Positions 17,260 to 25,761 of a stretch of 64,000 nt of DNA are shown here, piece after piece. Source of the DNA: Dehalogenimonas etheniformans (GTDB lineage Bacteria; Chloroflexota; Dehalococcoidia; Dehalococcoidales; Dehalococcoidaceae). How positions within the stretch are numbered: position 1 is the first letter of the stretch; each line of letters begins with the position of its first letter. The position numbers were made by a program, and so were the translations under genes. The stretch spans positions 1,178,001-1,242,000 of the forward strand of contig NZ_CP058566.2 in NCBI RefSeq assembly GCF_014672715.2, in the 5' to 3' direction. The notes below the pieces were generated by a model. It made no database searches. It saw nothing but the letters and a program-made list of their open reading frames with translations, and had not been told where the DNA came from.

Positions 17260-17505
17260 GTGACGACGAAGGAAATCAAATTTCGTAAATGGTTGATTGG
17301 AGTACTCAAAGAGAGAGGTGGGACTATACCTTTAGAAGACGCCAAGAACGCTGGTGCAGCATATTGTGACTGCTCCCAGATGACTATTGAACGCTATGTG
17401 AAGAAGTTCGCTCATTCCGGAGAAATTTTCTTCAGAGTGGCTGGCGAATACATGAATGGCAAATGGATTCAAGAGATAGTGCTTGGCAAACCAAAAATCG
17501 AATGA
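17260..17505 (+). CDS. Small winged-helix-like protein, 81 residues
   Basis: GTG start with GGAG five bases upstream. The short basic protein (KEIKFRKWLIGVLKERGG, then MTIERYVKKFAHSGEIF) reads as a three-helix winged-helix fold with a small C-terminal wing, as in accessory DNA-binding subunits. It lies 90 bases after the TrlF-type gene on the same strand and could be its partner or a regulator of the CBASS-like genes that follow. No family is confidently recognised. Confidence 0.6.
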   Translation: MTTKEIKFRKWLIGVLKERGGTIPLEDAKNAGAAYCDCSQMTIERYVKKFAHSGEIFFRVAGEYMNGKWIQEIVLGKPKIE

Positions 17506-17713
17506 TTACACTTTTTACTTAATTAATCCGCTGCTTTCCATTTGAATTCTTTTACGTAATTATCTCCTAGATATCAGTCAATGTTACAAAAGTCAGGATT
17601 GTATTGGTGTCAATGCCATTATATGGTGTTGTATAATATGTCAAATCCTGAAGCAATTTTCCAATTAGCCGTCGAGCGCGTATATTGAAAGCAGATTTAA
17701 ATTTGGAGCTGAA

Positions 17714-18595
17714 ATGGGATTAGCCGAATGGTTTTCGACTTATTGTTCTAATATCTGTGTTCAAAACGGGCCGACAATATCGACCCGGTATAAAATGATA
17801 ACACAACGTTTAAATTTAGATTTCTGGAGTATTTATTCCGAGATTTCCCACAGTTTGTACGTGGGGTCCTACGGAAGAAATACCGCAATAAATGGTGTCA
17901 GTGACATTGATATGGTATTCGAATTACCTGCTAATGTTTTCGAAAAGTACAATGCTTATATTAGTAATGGTCAATCAGCTCTATTACAAGCTGTCAGGTC
18001 ATCTTTACTAAAAACATACCCTAACTCTCGGGTGGGCGGCGATGGTCAAGTTGTGGCAATAGATTTTGCTGACGGAATTACATTTGAAATCGTTCCAGTA
18101 TTCACAAACGATGATGGAAGTTATATTTTCCCTGATTCAAATGACGGAGGAAAGTGGAGAACAACAAACCCCAGAGCCGAAATTCAAGCAATCAGGGAAA
18201 GAAACTCGAATTGTAACGAGAACCTTTATCGGCTTTGTAGGATGATGCGCTCCTGGAAGTCCCAGTGGGACGTCCCAATAGGAGGCTTATTGATCGACAC
18301 TTTTGCACATCAGTTTATTGGGAATTGGTCTAATCGCGACAAATCTTTTTATTACTATGATTTCATGTGCCGAGACTTTTTCAAATGGGTTTCAGAACAA
18401 AGTCCCGATCAGATGCTCTGGAGAGCCCCGGGGAGTAATCAATATGTTTTTGCAAAAGGGCCGTTCATAAAGAAAGCTTCAAAATGCCATGATATCGCTC
18501 TGGAAGCAATTGAACATGAAATGGCCACACCAAAGAGAGAATGGTCCGCAAAACAAAAATGGAGAGAGATTTTTGGAACAGAATTCCCCAGCTGA
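17714..18595 (+). CDS. CBASS-type CD-NTase (SMODS nucleotidyltransferase)
   Basis: A 293-residue cGAS/DncV-like nucleotidyltransferase. It carries the GS motif GSYGRNTA (residues 51-58), the DxD metal ligands DIDM (Asp64, Asp66) and a third acidic residue in FEIVPVF (Glu125), followed by the helical C-terminal domain. In CBASS such enzymes make cyclic di- or trinucleotides on phage infection, which activate an effector. The downstream gene encodes a SLATT two-span membrane protein, a known effector partner of SMODS enzymes. The active-site residues are intact, so activity is expected. The cyclic product cannot be read from sequence. The start at 17714 has GGAG six bases upstream. Confidence 0.87.
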   Translation: MGLAEWFSTYCSNICVQNGPTISTRYKMITQRLNLDFWSIYSEISHSLYVGSYGRNTAINGVSDIDMVFELPANVFEKYNAYISNGQSALLQAVRSSLLKTYPNSRVGGDGQVVAIDFADGITFEIVPVFTNDDGSYIFPDSNDGGKWRTTNPRAEIQAIRERNSNCNENLYRLCRMMRSWKSQWDVPIGGLLIDTFAHQFIGNWSNRDKSFYYYDFMCRDFFKWVSEQSPDQMLWRAPGSNQYVFAKGPFIKKASKCHDIALEAIEHEMATPKREWSAKQKWREIFGTEFPS

Positions 18596-19181
18596 CAGCA
18601 AATTAGAAGCTCAACGAATTTTGGAAGGCCAAATTAGAAACTGCTTTGGCCGGGTAGTGTATTCCCATAAAACTCATGAGAAATGCGGTGATATTCTCTT
18701 ATCCCAGCTTTCAACGATTAAAAAGTGGCAAATCATCTTATCTGCAATTACTGCCGTTGGATTTATAACGATCATTTTCGGAAGTGGGACCATCGGGGCT
18801 TCGATCGGTGCAACTGTAGCTGTCGTTCTTCTCGCCCTTAACACATATGTTAAAGATCATGACCTCGGCGAATTAGCGGGGAAACACAAAGCTGCCGGAA
18901 ATGAACTTTGGCTTATCAGGGAAAAATATTTATCTTTATTGACCGATTTGGCCATAGGGGAAAAAACCATGACGTCCCTCCAGCAAGAACGTGACACCTT
19001 AGCTTTTGAGCTCCATCAAGTTTATGCAGGTTCACCCAGCACCACCTATCGAGCATACCAAAAAGCTCAAGAATCGTTAAAACAATTGGAAGAAATGACA
19101 TTCTCTGAAAATGAAATTGATGCATTTTTGCCAGATGAATTGAGACGAGGAACATCAAAAGCCATAGCAATACCGGAATAG
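18573..19181 (+). CDS. SLATT-domain two-span membrane effector
   Basis: A protein of about 202 residues with two adjacent membrane spans (WQIILSAITAVGFITIIFG and ASIGATVAVVLLALNTYV) flanked by charged helices, the SLATT (SMODS and SLOG-associating 2TM) layout. Such proteins are thought to form membrane pores when their nucleotide signal is bound, causing abortive infection. The likely start is TTG at 18573, with GGAGAG six bases upstream, overlapping the CD-NTase end by 23 bases, so translation is probably coupled. An ATG at 18516 is possible but would lengthen the overlap. With the CD-NTase it forms a minimal two-gene system; no Cap2/Cap3 accessory genes are present. Confidence 0.82.
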   Translation: MEQNSPADSKLEAQRILEGQIRNCFGRVVYSHKTHEKCGDILLSQLSTIKKWQIILSAITAVGFITIIFGSGTIGASIGATVAVVLLALNTYVKDHDLGELAGKHKAAGNELWLIREKYLSLLTDLAIGEKTMTSLQQERDTLAFELHQVYAGSPSTTYRAYQKAQESLKQLEEMTFSENEIDAFLPDELRRGTSKAIAIPE

Positions 19182-19514
19182 GTTACAAGTCGTAGGTCCA
19201 ATTGTTTTCCTGCTCCATATCGTGGGTTAATAATCAACGTTATCTTAAATTGTCATGAAAACAATCCGTCAGTTTGTTAAACCTGCTCACCATCCGTTAA
19301 TCGAACATGCACCACGTCAACCGGATTTCCGCCTGACATAGCCTTCATCCTGGCTAGCCTGGTAAGTGCTGACACCCGGGGTTTAAATCATCACCATTCG
19401 ATTGCACTTCCGAATGTTCAAAGCGTATCATTGAGCGAAAAATGACATCTTCCACAACACTGCTGCACGAACTCCCTGAGCGAATCAGGAATTGCACCAC
19501 GAGGTAAAGTAGCG
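19182..19514. other. Intergenic region between converging SLATT and response regulator genes
   Basis: About 330 bases without a credible gene between two genes that point toward each other. I see no hairpin with a T-run and no repeat that stands out. It marks the right edge of the defence-like island. Confidence 0.6.
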
Positions 19515-20195
19515 TTAATCAAAGCCAAGAAAATAACCTTGGCCGACCTTTGTGCATAATATTTTTGGTTCTCGTGGATCTGCTTCAATTTTGTTTCGTA
19601 ATCTGCAGATAAACACCCTGAGTGTCTCTAAGGCGTTCGGGTAGTTTGAACCCCAAAGGGCATTAATTAATGCAGCATTCGTTACTGTCCTACCGTTTCC
19701 AACCATCATTTGTTTTAAAATGATGTTCTCATTGTGTGTCAATGTGTAGACCTTGTTACCAACAAATAGTATTCGTTTGTGGCTATCTAACCTATATTGT
19801 TTCCGAGTCAGATCGATTTCCGAAGAGTTCAGTTCTCGCCTACGTACAACTGCCTTGACACGGGAAAGCAAGTCCCACTGTTTATAGGGTTTAGTTATAT
19901 AATCGTCAGCTCCCAACTCTAGTGCAGTGATTATATCGTTATCTTCCCGATGTACACTAAGGACAACAACGGCTGAATTTGAATAATTTCGAATTTCTTT
20001 CAACACGTCAAATCCATTCATGTCGGGCAATCCCAAGTCAAGAATAACTAAGTCAGGACTTTGTTCTTTAACGGCATTTATGCCATCTTTTCCAATGTAT
20101 GTTTTCTCAATATCTGCTTCTGGCCAACGTATTAGTAAGGTCAAACTTATAGTATCGGCGATGTTCTTGTCGTCCTCAATGATTAGTATATTCAA
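19515..20195 (-). CDS. OmpR-family response regulator
   Basis: A 226-residue two-component regulator. The receiver domain has Asp8-Asp9, the phospho-acceptor Asp53 (VILDLG) and Lys102 (TKPY). The C-terminal winged helix ends in the LRVFICRLRNKIE and GQGYFLGF segments of OmpR/PhoB DNA-binding domains. It is co-transcribed with the histidine kinase upstream, overlapping it by 20 bases. The pair diverges from rdhA4, and in Dehalococcoides and relatives such pairs commonly sit beside and control rdhA genes; control of rdhA4 is therefore likely, though inferred. Candidate direct-repeat binding sites lie in the divergent intergenic region. Confidence 0.92.
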   Translation of the reverse strand: MNILIIEDDKNIADTISLTLLIRWPEADIEKTYIGKDGINAVKEQSPDLVILDLGLPDMNGFDVLKEIRNYSNSAVVVLSVHREDNDIITALELGADDYITKPYKQWDLLSRVKAVVRRRELNSSEIDLTRKQYRLDSHKRILFVGNKVYTLTHNENIILKQMMVGNGRTVTNAALINALWGSNYPNALETLRVFICRLRNKIEADPREPKILCTKVGQGYFLGFD

Positions 20196-21333
20196 TTCTA
20201 TCCTCCGTAGTTGTTAAGTTTTCCATCTTCTTCGGGAGTGTGAAACTGAATTTACTACCCTTGCCGAACGTGCTCTCAACCCATATATTTCCACCATGTA
20301 ATTCAATGAATGTCTTGCTTAAGAATAAACCGAGTCCGAGTCCACTATAGCTTGGGACTTTGCGTTGGACTCTTGCGTACGGATCAAATATATTCTCAAT
20401 TTCTGAAGGCTTAATACCTATTCCTTCATCGATAACTTCGAATAAGAGGTCGTTATTATTTGTTATGATATTCATTTTTACGGATGTATTTTTTCCGCTA
20501 AATTTACTTGCGTTAGACAACAAATTCGTCAACACTGCGGCTACCCATTCTGCATCCGCAACTATAGAAGGCAAATTTGGTTCAATATCTGTAATAAATG
20601 TTTGCGATTTTGCTCGAAATATCGGCATTTGTTCCTTGACAACTTGATCGATGAGCGTGCTTGTGTCGATTGCTGACCGCCGAATACGAAGTAAATCCAT
20701 TTCAGTTTTAGTCAAATATACAAGATCGTCTATCCTCTTATTCAACGCAGAAACGCTACTATATAAATTATCCAAGTTAATTTTGGAGCCACGTTTAACA
20801 TTATAGTCTATTAATTCTATTGATCCCATAAGTGCTGTAATTGGTGTCTTTAATTCGTGAACAATCAATCTAATGTAGTTGGTTCTCTCAACCGATCTAG
20901 CTTCAATTATTTTCCTTAAATTAGCTTCTTTTACCAACTGCTCTTTTATCTGTGTTTCCAATTCACTGTTGCGTGTAATGTCGCGATGAACGCCAAATCC
21001 AATGTTATATTTATTTGTTTTTTTACTATAGATTTTGCTTTCAACTTCTATACATTTTCCTTCTTTTGTAATCCATTTCCATTTAAAAATGGAATGCGAA
21101 ATCGTCCCTTCTCGGTGCCCACGCATATGTGCTCTAGCTGAATCCGCACTATCTGGATGTACAAAAAAGCCAGCGTCACGAGCCATAACTTCTTCTTTGG
21201 TGTATCCAATCATATCGCAAAATTGTTGGTTCACATTTAAATGTCTCCTACTTGAAGGAGAAAAATCCACTACCGTAAACCCATCATAAGCATTATCAAA
21301 AAATGTTTTATATTGTTTATATAAATTATTCAT
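20176..21333 (-). CDS. Soluble PAS-domain sensor histidine kinase
   Basis: A 385-residue kinase with an N-terminal PAS domain (residues about 8-120, FTVVDFSP and NQQFCDMIGYTKEEV, with the GVHRDIT exit motif), a dimerisation/phospho-acceptor helix with His159 (VHELKTPITAL) and a HATPase domain (N-box LSNASKFS, DEGIGIKPSEIENIF, GLGLGLFLSK). No membrane span is seen, so it senses something in the cytoplasm, which fits a redox or halogenated-substrate cue reaching the cell interior. It overlaps the response regulator by 20 bases and diverges from rdhA4 with a 318-base shared control region. Confidence 0.92.
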   Translation of the reverse strand: MNNLYKQYKTFFDNAYDGFTVVDFSPSSRRHLNVNQQFCDMIGYTKEEVMARDAGFFVHPDSADSARAHMRGHREGTISHSIFKWKWITKEGKCIEVESKIYSKKTNKYNIGFGVHRDITRNSELETQIKEQLVKEANLRKIIEARSVERTNYIRLIVHELKTPITALMGSIELIDYNVKRGSKINLDNLYSSVSALNKRIDDLVYLTKTEMDLLRIRRSAIDTSTLIDQVVKEQMPIFRAKSQTFITDIEPNLPSIVADAEWVAAVLTNLLSNASKFSGKNTSVKMNIITNNNDLLFEVIDEGIGIKPSEIENIFDPYARVQRKVPSYSGLGLGLFLSKTFIELHGGNIWVESTFGKGSKFSFTLPKKMENLTTTEDRIEYTNH

Positions 21334-21448
21334 ATTTCCCTCTATAACCTAGAAGTCTACGAACGAGTTTCATTGTACTCCAGCCAATGCAACCGAGCAA
21401 AGGTTCACCTCTTCAAACATTCGTATGAATATATGTGCCTTACATACT

Positions 21449-21561
21449 GTAATACTATTAGTACTTATACTAATCTCGCATATATTTATGTAATATGTTC
21501 AGTAATATATTTGGTTTAACATTATACGCATCAAGAACCGAGGAGGATTCAATTTTGAATC
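21449..21561. promoter_or_regulatory. Divergent control region between kinase gene and rdhA4
   Basis: Within the 318-base gap are an inverted repeat ATTAGTA-CTTA-TACTAAT (21457-21474), two direct repeats GTAATAT starting at 21490 and 21502 (12 bases apart) with a related GTAATAC at 21449, and a palindrome GATTCAA-TT-TTGAATC (21546-21561). OmpR-type regulators bind paired direct repeats, so the GTAATA(T/C) units are candidate response-regulator sites; this is inference. Confidence 0.4.
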
Positions 21562-21651
21562 GAATTTGTAATTAAAACCGTCCTAGTTTCTGATCATCGC
21601 ATGGCATCCGGTTAAATTATACCAACTGTTTTAATTGATAAGGAGGACCTA

Positions 21652-23139
21652 GTGAGTAAATTTCATAGCACGATAAATCGCAGAGATTTCATGAAAGCCT
21701 TGGGTATTACTAGCGCAAGTCTCGGAGCCATGGGAATGGCTTCCCCCGTATTTCATGATTTGGATGAGATGTCTCAAAGCGGAATTGGATCAAAACGTCC
21801 TTGGTATGTAAAAGAAAATGAACCTGGAAAACTCACTGTTGACTACGACTGGGCTTTGATGAAAAACCCGGATCAAATGAAAACGATGCATGGTGGCGGT
21901 TTTCTAGGGGTATTGGAAGGAAGGAATGGGTTTTGTCAAGACCCCAACAGCACGTTCCGGCAAACGTACGGAATACAGAGATCTCAAGAAATCATCGACA
22001 AGGCGGTCCAAATATTGCATGACGGGGCTGCAACCAATCGACCAGGATATCAGGTGCGAGATTTAGCTCTAAACGCAGGAGCAGTTACAGTTGAATCGTT
22101 ACCATATTATAAAGCCGCTGCGGGTGATGCTGGTAGACGAAACAATCCTAAATGGCAAGGCACTCCTGAGGAAGCTGCCAAAATGGTATGGACGGCAGGC
22201 CGATTCTACGGAGCCTCTGATATAAGAACGGGAGAGATAACAGACCAGGAAAAAGTACTCTTCTTCACCCGTGATCTTCATAACGTGCCAATAGTGTTCG
22301 AGGACTCGGAAATAGGGTATTCCAACTCTACTAAAAGAGTGATCCCAAATAAGAAATATTACTCTATCTCGGTAGCTATCCATATGAGCAAGGAACTCTT
22401 TCGTTATGGATACTCGCCTATGCGATATGCTGCTAACCTGAGTCGTTATCGCCAGTGGAGGCCTATTCAAATGGCACTAATGAATTTCATATCCACGCTT
22501 GGATATGACACATTAGGGTATTACGAGTTAATGTATGGCGTAATACCCGCAGAAGCAAGCGCGCTTTTGTTTGGGCACTCGGAAATCTCAAGAAATGATA
22601 ATTTCCTCATAAGCCCGGACTGGGGGAGCGTACAAGGATACTTCACATTACTTACAACCCTACCTCTCGCTCAGTCAAAACCTATTGATGCAGGAATATC
22701 CAGATTTTGTAATACCTGTAAGAAGTGTGCTGAATCGTGTCCCCAGCAGTGTATCTCCTATGACAATGAGCCCTCTTGGGATATTCCCAATTCAAAAGCG
22801 GTTCCGAGTGCGCCAACCAGTTATACCACACCGGGTAAAAAGACCTTTCACACGGATGCAATCGCCTGTATGTCACAGTGGGTTGGTACTGCGATGGGTT
22901 GCGGATTCTGTATGGGCAACTGCGTTTTCAATGTGAATTCAAAGTCGATGATTCATCAATTGGTTAAACCAACGGTGAGCGCGCTGCCCATACTTAACCA
23001 TACTTTGAGACAGGCTGATGTTCTCTTTGGATACGGATTAACCCCTGAAGGTGATTTCGAAAAATGGTGGGATATGAACTTACCGGTATACGGGACAGAT
23101 TCAACGTTCAATTCTACTATGGGTGGCTACAACAAGTAA
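21652..23139 (+). CDS. rdhA: Reductive dehalogenase catalytic subunit RdhA (copy 4)
   Basis: A 495-residue RdhA starting with GTG, five bases after a perfect AGGAGG. Tat motif NRRDFMKAL, 4Fe-4S Cys 353, 356, 359, 363 (CNTCKKCAESCP) and Cys 406, 417, 420, 424; the spacing of the second motif is one residue shorter than in copies 1-3. It resembles copy 5 most closely (GHSEISRNDN, WGSVQGYF blocks). The PAS kinase/response regulator pair reads away from it and probably controls it. A strong terminator follows at 23195, then a microprotein gene. No rdhB is present. Confidence 0.95.
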   Translation: MSKFHSTINRRDFMKALGITSASLGAMGMASPVFHDLDEMSQSGIGSKRPWYVKENEPGKLTVDYDWALMKNPDQMKTMHGGGFLGVLEGRNGFCQDPNSTFRQTYGIQRSQEIIDKAVQILHDGAATNRPGYQVRDLALNAGAVTVESLPYYKAAAGDAGRRNNPKWQGTPEEAAKMVWTAGRFYGASDIRTGEITDQEKVLFFTRDLHNVPIVFEDSEIGYSNSTKRVIPNKKYYSISVAIHMSKELFRYGYSPMRYAANLSRYRQWRPIQMALMNFISTLGYDTLGYYELMYGVIPAEASALLFGHSEISRNDNFLISPDWGSVQGYFTLLTTLPLAQSKPIDAGISRFCNTCKKCAESCPQQCISYDNEPSWDIPNSKAVPSAPTSYTTPGKKTFHTDAIACMSQWVGTAMGCGFCMGNCVFNVNSKSMIHQLVKPTVSALPILNHTLRQADVLFGYGLTPEGDFEKWWDMNLPVYGTDSTFNSTMGGYNK

Positions 23140-23194
23140 CGTTCCATGCAAGGTGAAGTAAGAATTAAAGATTCTTTCAGTTACATAACTACGT

Positions 23195-23234
23195 ACGCCA
23201 GGGGGAATATTATTTTTCCCCTTGGCGTTTTAAG
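23195..23234 (+). terminator. Rho-independent terminator after rdhA4
   Basis: Hairpin ACGCCA-GGGG ... CCCC-TTGGCGT with an AT-rich loop followed by TTTT, 55 bases after the rdhA4 stop. It separates rdhA4 from the following microprotein gene. Confidence 0.82.
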
Positions 23235-23271
23235 TTAGTTCATCAACATATCAAAAGGTGAGATTGTTTTA

Positions 23272-23355
23272 ATGATATGCGATATTGTTTTCTTAACAAT
23301 TACCTTGGTAATTGTGATAGCTTGTTGTTTCGGGAAAAAGCTACTTCAAAAATAG
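23272..23355 (+). CDS. Putative 27-residue single-span membrane microprotein (CD-V/AC family, copy 2)
   Basis: A 27-residue frame with a good ribosome site (AAAGGTGAG, about 8 bases before the ATG). The peptide starts MICDIVFLTI, runs through an isoleucine/valine-rich span to ACC-F, and ends in KK-LLQK. It shares its layout and several identities with the peptide at 7287 (CD then V, span, AC, aromatic, basic end). It lies between the rdhA4 terminator and rdhA5. It is far too short to be RdhB, which has about 90 residues and three spans. Function unknown; a small membrane partner or leader peptide are both possible. Confidence 0.5.
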   Translation: MICDIVFLTITLVIVIACCFGKKLLQK

Positions 23356-23537
23356 CTGGGATCGACTCTTCTTCGGTACTTCAATCTAAAGACGAACGAA
23401 GACTTGATTTAGCCTGCCAGTTAAAGTCTGACTAAACATGGGAGATTTGAGTACATCTACTGTGGATTAACAAATAAGTTAGTTTTGGCCGTTAATATAA
23501 GTAGATTTTGTCCTCCTGGGAGGCTGATTGCAATACA

Positions 23538-23561
23538 AACTCGCTTTATCCAAAGTGAGTT
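23538..23561 (+). promoter_or_regulatory. Hairpin in the rdhA5 leader
   Basis: Ten-pair stem AACTCGCTTT / AAAGTGAGTT (one G-T pair) with loop ATCC, 90 bases before rdhA5. A smaller CCTCC-TG-GGAGG palindrome precedes it near 23512. Possible regulatory leader structure; no known riboswitch is recognised. Confidence 0.4.
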
Positions 23562-23650
23562 CAAAGATCGAGAAAGGAGGGTTAAAAGAAAAGCTCTCGC
23601 GGAACTTAAATGATTTATTATCCAGGCAATAATTTAAAAGGAGTAAGGAA

Positions 23651-25138
23651 ATGTCAAAGTTTCATTCGACAATAAGTAGAAGAAATTTTATGAAAGGACT
23701 CGGTCTTGCTGGCGCCGGAATAGGGGCTGCAGCAATGAGCGCCCCGGTTTTCCATGATCTTGACGAGGTTACATCCGCACCAAACGGTAAATTGAAAAGG
23801 CCCTGGTATGTAAAAGAAAGAGAAATCAATAACCCAACTTGTGAGATTGATTTCAAGATCATGAGTCGAATGAATGACAATAATTGTCTTCACGGTGATA
23901 TTTATGCCATTTATTCTGACGTAAGCCAATATCGAATGGCGAAAATATTTGGAACTAACGTGGTAGCCAATATGATGAATAAAGGATCTGAGAGAGTTAA
24001 TGAAGGGATTCAGAACAATATTCCGGGATGGAATCTCAGAGATGCAGCATTGAATCATGCTAGTTGTTATATGGCTCCAATCAGTTTTGTGAATACGGGG
24101 AATAATTTTGCGGGGTCTTTAAACACTCCGTCAACTTATGGAGTTACAAAATGGACGGGAACCCCAGAAGAAAATAGTCAAATGTTGAGATCAGCTGCTA
24201 AATTCTTGGGAGCATCTGAGGTTCAATTTGGTGAACTCGATTCAAATACTAAGAAATTGGTGTTCAATAATTTTATTATCGGTGCTAAACCAATTGTGTT
24301 CGAAAATGTTGATGTTGGCTATGAGACTGATTCTAAATTTGTTTTTCCAGATCGACAATTGTATGTCATTTCGGTTGCGATTCAAATGTCGAAGGAATTG
24401 TTCAGACACGGACAGAGTCAGCTTCGATGGGCTGCCAATATGTCTAGATACAGACAGTGGTGCGTATTACAAAACGAACTACAAGGATTTTTAACTGGCT
24501 TGGGTTACCAGGCATTCGGATATCCGGTTACTTATTATGGTCTTATGCCTGCCCTAGCAGATGCCGTTCTGACCGGACATGCAGAGATATCCCGAAACGA
24601 TAATGTTTGCATTAGTCCCGAATTTGGCACAGTGACTGGATATTATTCTCTGATCACAGATTTACCGCTGGCACCATCAAAACCAATTGACGCAGGTATT
24701 TTCAGGTTTTGCCATACCTGTCGCAAGTGCGCCGACGCTTGCCCTAAGCAAGCAATACGGCATGATAAGGAACCATCCTGGGATTTGTCGCCCTCAGCTC
24801 TAGACCCGAAAAAGGAAAACGTATGGTCTACTCCAGGGAAGAAAACATTCCATACTGACGCAGGTTTATGTATGTCGATGTGGTGGGAAACCAGCGTGGG
24901 TTGCGCCATATGTATGGGTACTTGCACATTCAATACCAATTCTGCTTCGGTACATCAATTGGTTCGATCAACTCTTTCTACGACGCCGGTCTTCAACAGG
25001 TTTCTTTGGCAAGCAGATAAAACATTCGGTTACGGGATCACGGCTGACGAAGACAAGGAAAAGTGGTGGGATTATTCGCTCCCAACGCTCGGATACGACA
25101 CCACTGTCACTTCGTTTGATGGGGGCTATTCAAAATAA
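23651..25138 (+). CDS. rdhA: Reductive dehalogenase catalytic subunit RdhA (copy 5)
   Basis: A 495-residue RdhA with Tat motif SRRNFMKGL (Asn in place of the usual Asp/Glu after the twin Arg), 4Fe-4S Cys 354, 357, 360, 364 (CHTCRKCADACP) and Cys 407, 418, 421, 425. ATG with AAGGAGTAAGG just upstream. Most similar to copy 4, with which it shares second-cluster spacing; together they form a second subfamily distinct from copies 1-2. The long leader contains a hairpin at 23538. No rdhB follows; the next clear gene is on the other strand 620 bases away. Confidence 0.95.
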   Translation: MSKFHSTISRRNFMKGLGLAGAGIGAAAMSAPVFHDLDEVTSAPNGKLKRPWYVKEREINNPTCEIDFKIMSRMNDNNCLHGDIYAIYSDVSQYRMAKIFGTNVVANMMNKGSERVNEGIQNNIPGWNLRDAALNHASCYMAPISFVNTGNNFAGSLNTPSTYGVTKWTGTPEENSQMLRSAAKFLGASEVQFGELDSNTKKLVFNNFIIGAKPIVFENVDVGYETDSKFVFPDRQLYVISVAIQMSKELFRHGQSQLRWAANMSRYRQWCVLQNELQGFLTGLGYQAFGYPVTYYGLMPALADAVLTGHAEISRNDNVCISPEFGTVTGYYSLITDLPLAPSKPIDAGIFRFCHTCRKCADACPKQAIRHDKEPSWDLSPSALDPKKENVWSTPGKKTFHTDAGLCMSMWWETSVGCAICMGTCTFNTNSASVHQLVRSTLSTTPVFNRFLWQADKTFGYGITADEDKEKWWDYSLPTLGYDTTVTSFDGGYSK

Positions 25139-25205
25139 TTCTGAGATCCGAGACATATCCTTAGAATAATGATAAAACGAAAAATCTGTCTTAAATAGGC
25201 ATAAT

Positions 25206-25245
25206 CCTCCTACGGGATCGATTAGATAATACATCCCGTAGGAGG
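25206..25245. terminator. Strong hairpin after rdhA5
   Basis: Twelve-bp perfect inverted repeat CCTCCTACGGGA / TCCCGTAGGAGG with a 16-base AT-rich loop, 67 bases after the rdhA5 stop. No T-run follows on the plus strand, so termination efficiency is uncertain. Confidence 0.55.
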
Positions 25246-25761
25246 GCTCCAAAATAATGAATGGAATTAGAATCGATGTGTAACATTACGACGCCACCAG
25301 ATTGGTTGTTTATGACTCAACCTTTTGAAACAAGAACTATGACAAACGTAGAACACCGTGTAAACACAACGAACGTCCGAGAAGAAACAAAAATCATACG
25401 ACTGCCCTTGATTTACACCGCGATGGACGAAGTGTGTTTGCTGCAATGCGAGCGCCTTTTAGAGTAAACAAGAATTCTTTTGTTGATCGAAAAGCATAAC
25501 AGTGTGTTCTCAGAATTTGCAGTCTATGAGAGACTTTGGACTCTCGAATGAAGTCACCGACTGTCAATAGGTTGCGCTGTGTGTTTGTCAAGCCACCCCA
25601 CAACCGCAGCCATATACGGCAGAGTCCGGGTGATTTTACCGTTCTGTCCGATACTTAACAAAATCTTCAATTGTGCAGCTCATCGTTGATAAAGGGCTGG
25701 GAATTTTGTCCTGCGAATTGTTTGAGAATGAATTCGTGTAGTTAGGACTCCTGCTATCCAT
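25246..25761. other. Region without a convincing gene after rdhA5
   Basis: About 500 bases. A 68-codon plus-strand frame (25261-25467) has no ribosome site and an unconvincing composition, so it is not called. Nothing else stands out. Confidence 0.5.

Noticed and set aside
25261-25467. 68-codon frame after rdhA5
   Set aside because: No ribosome site, no recognisable pattern and no similarity to RdhB; likely chance.
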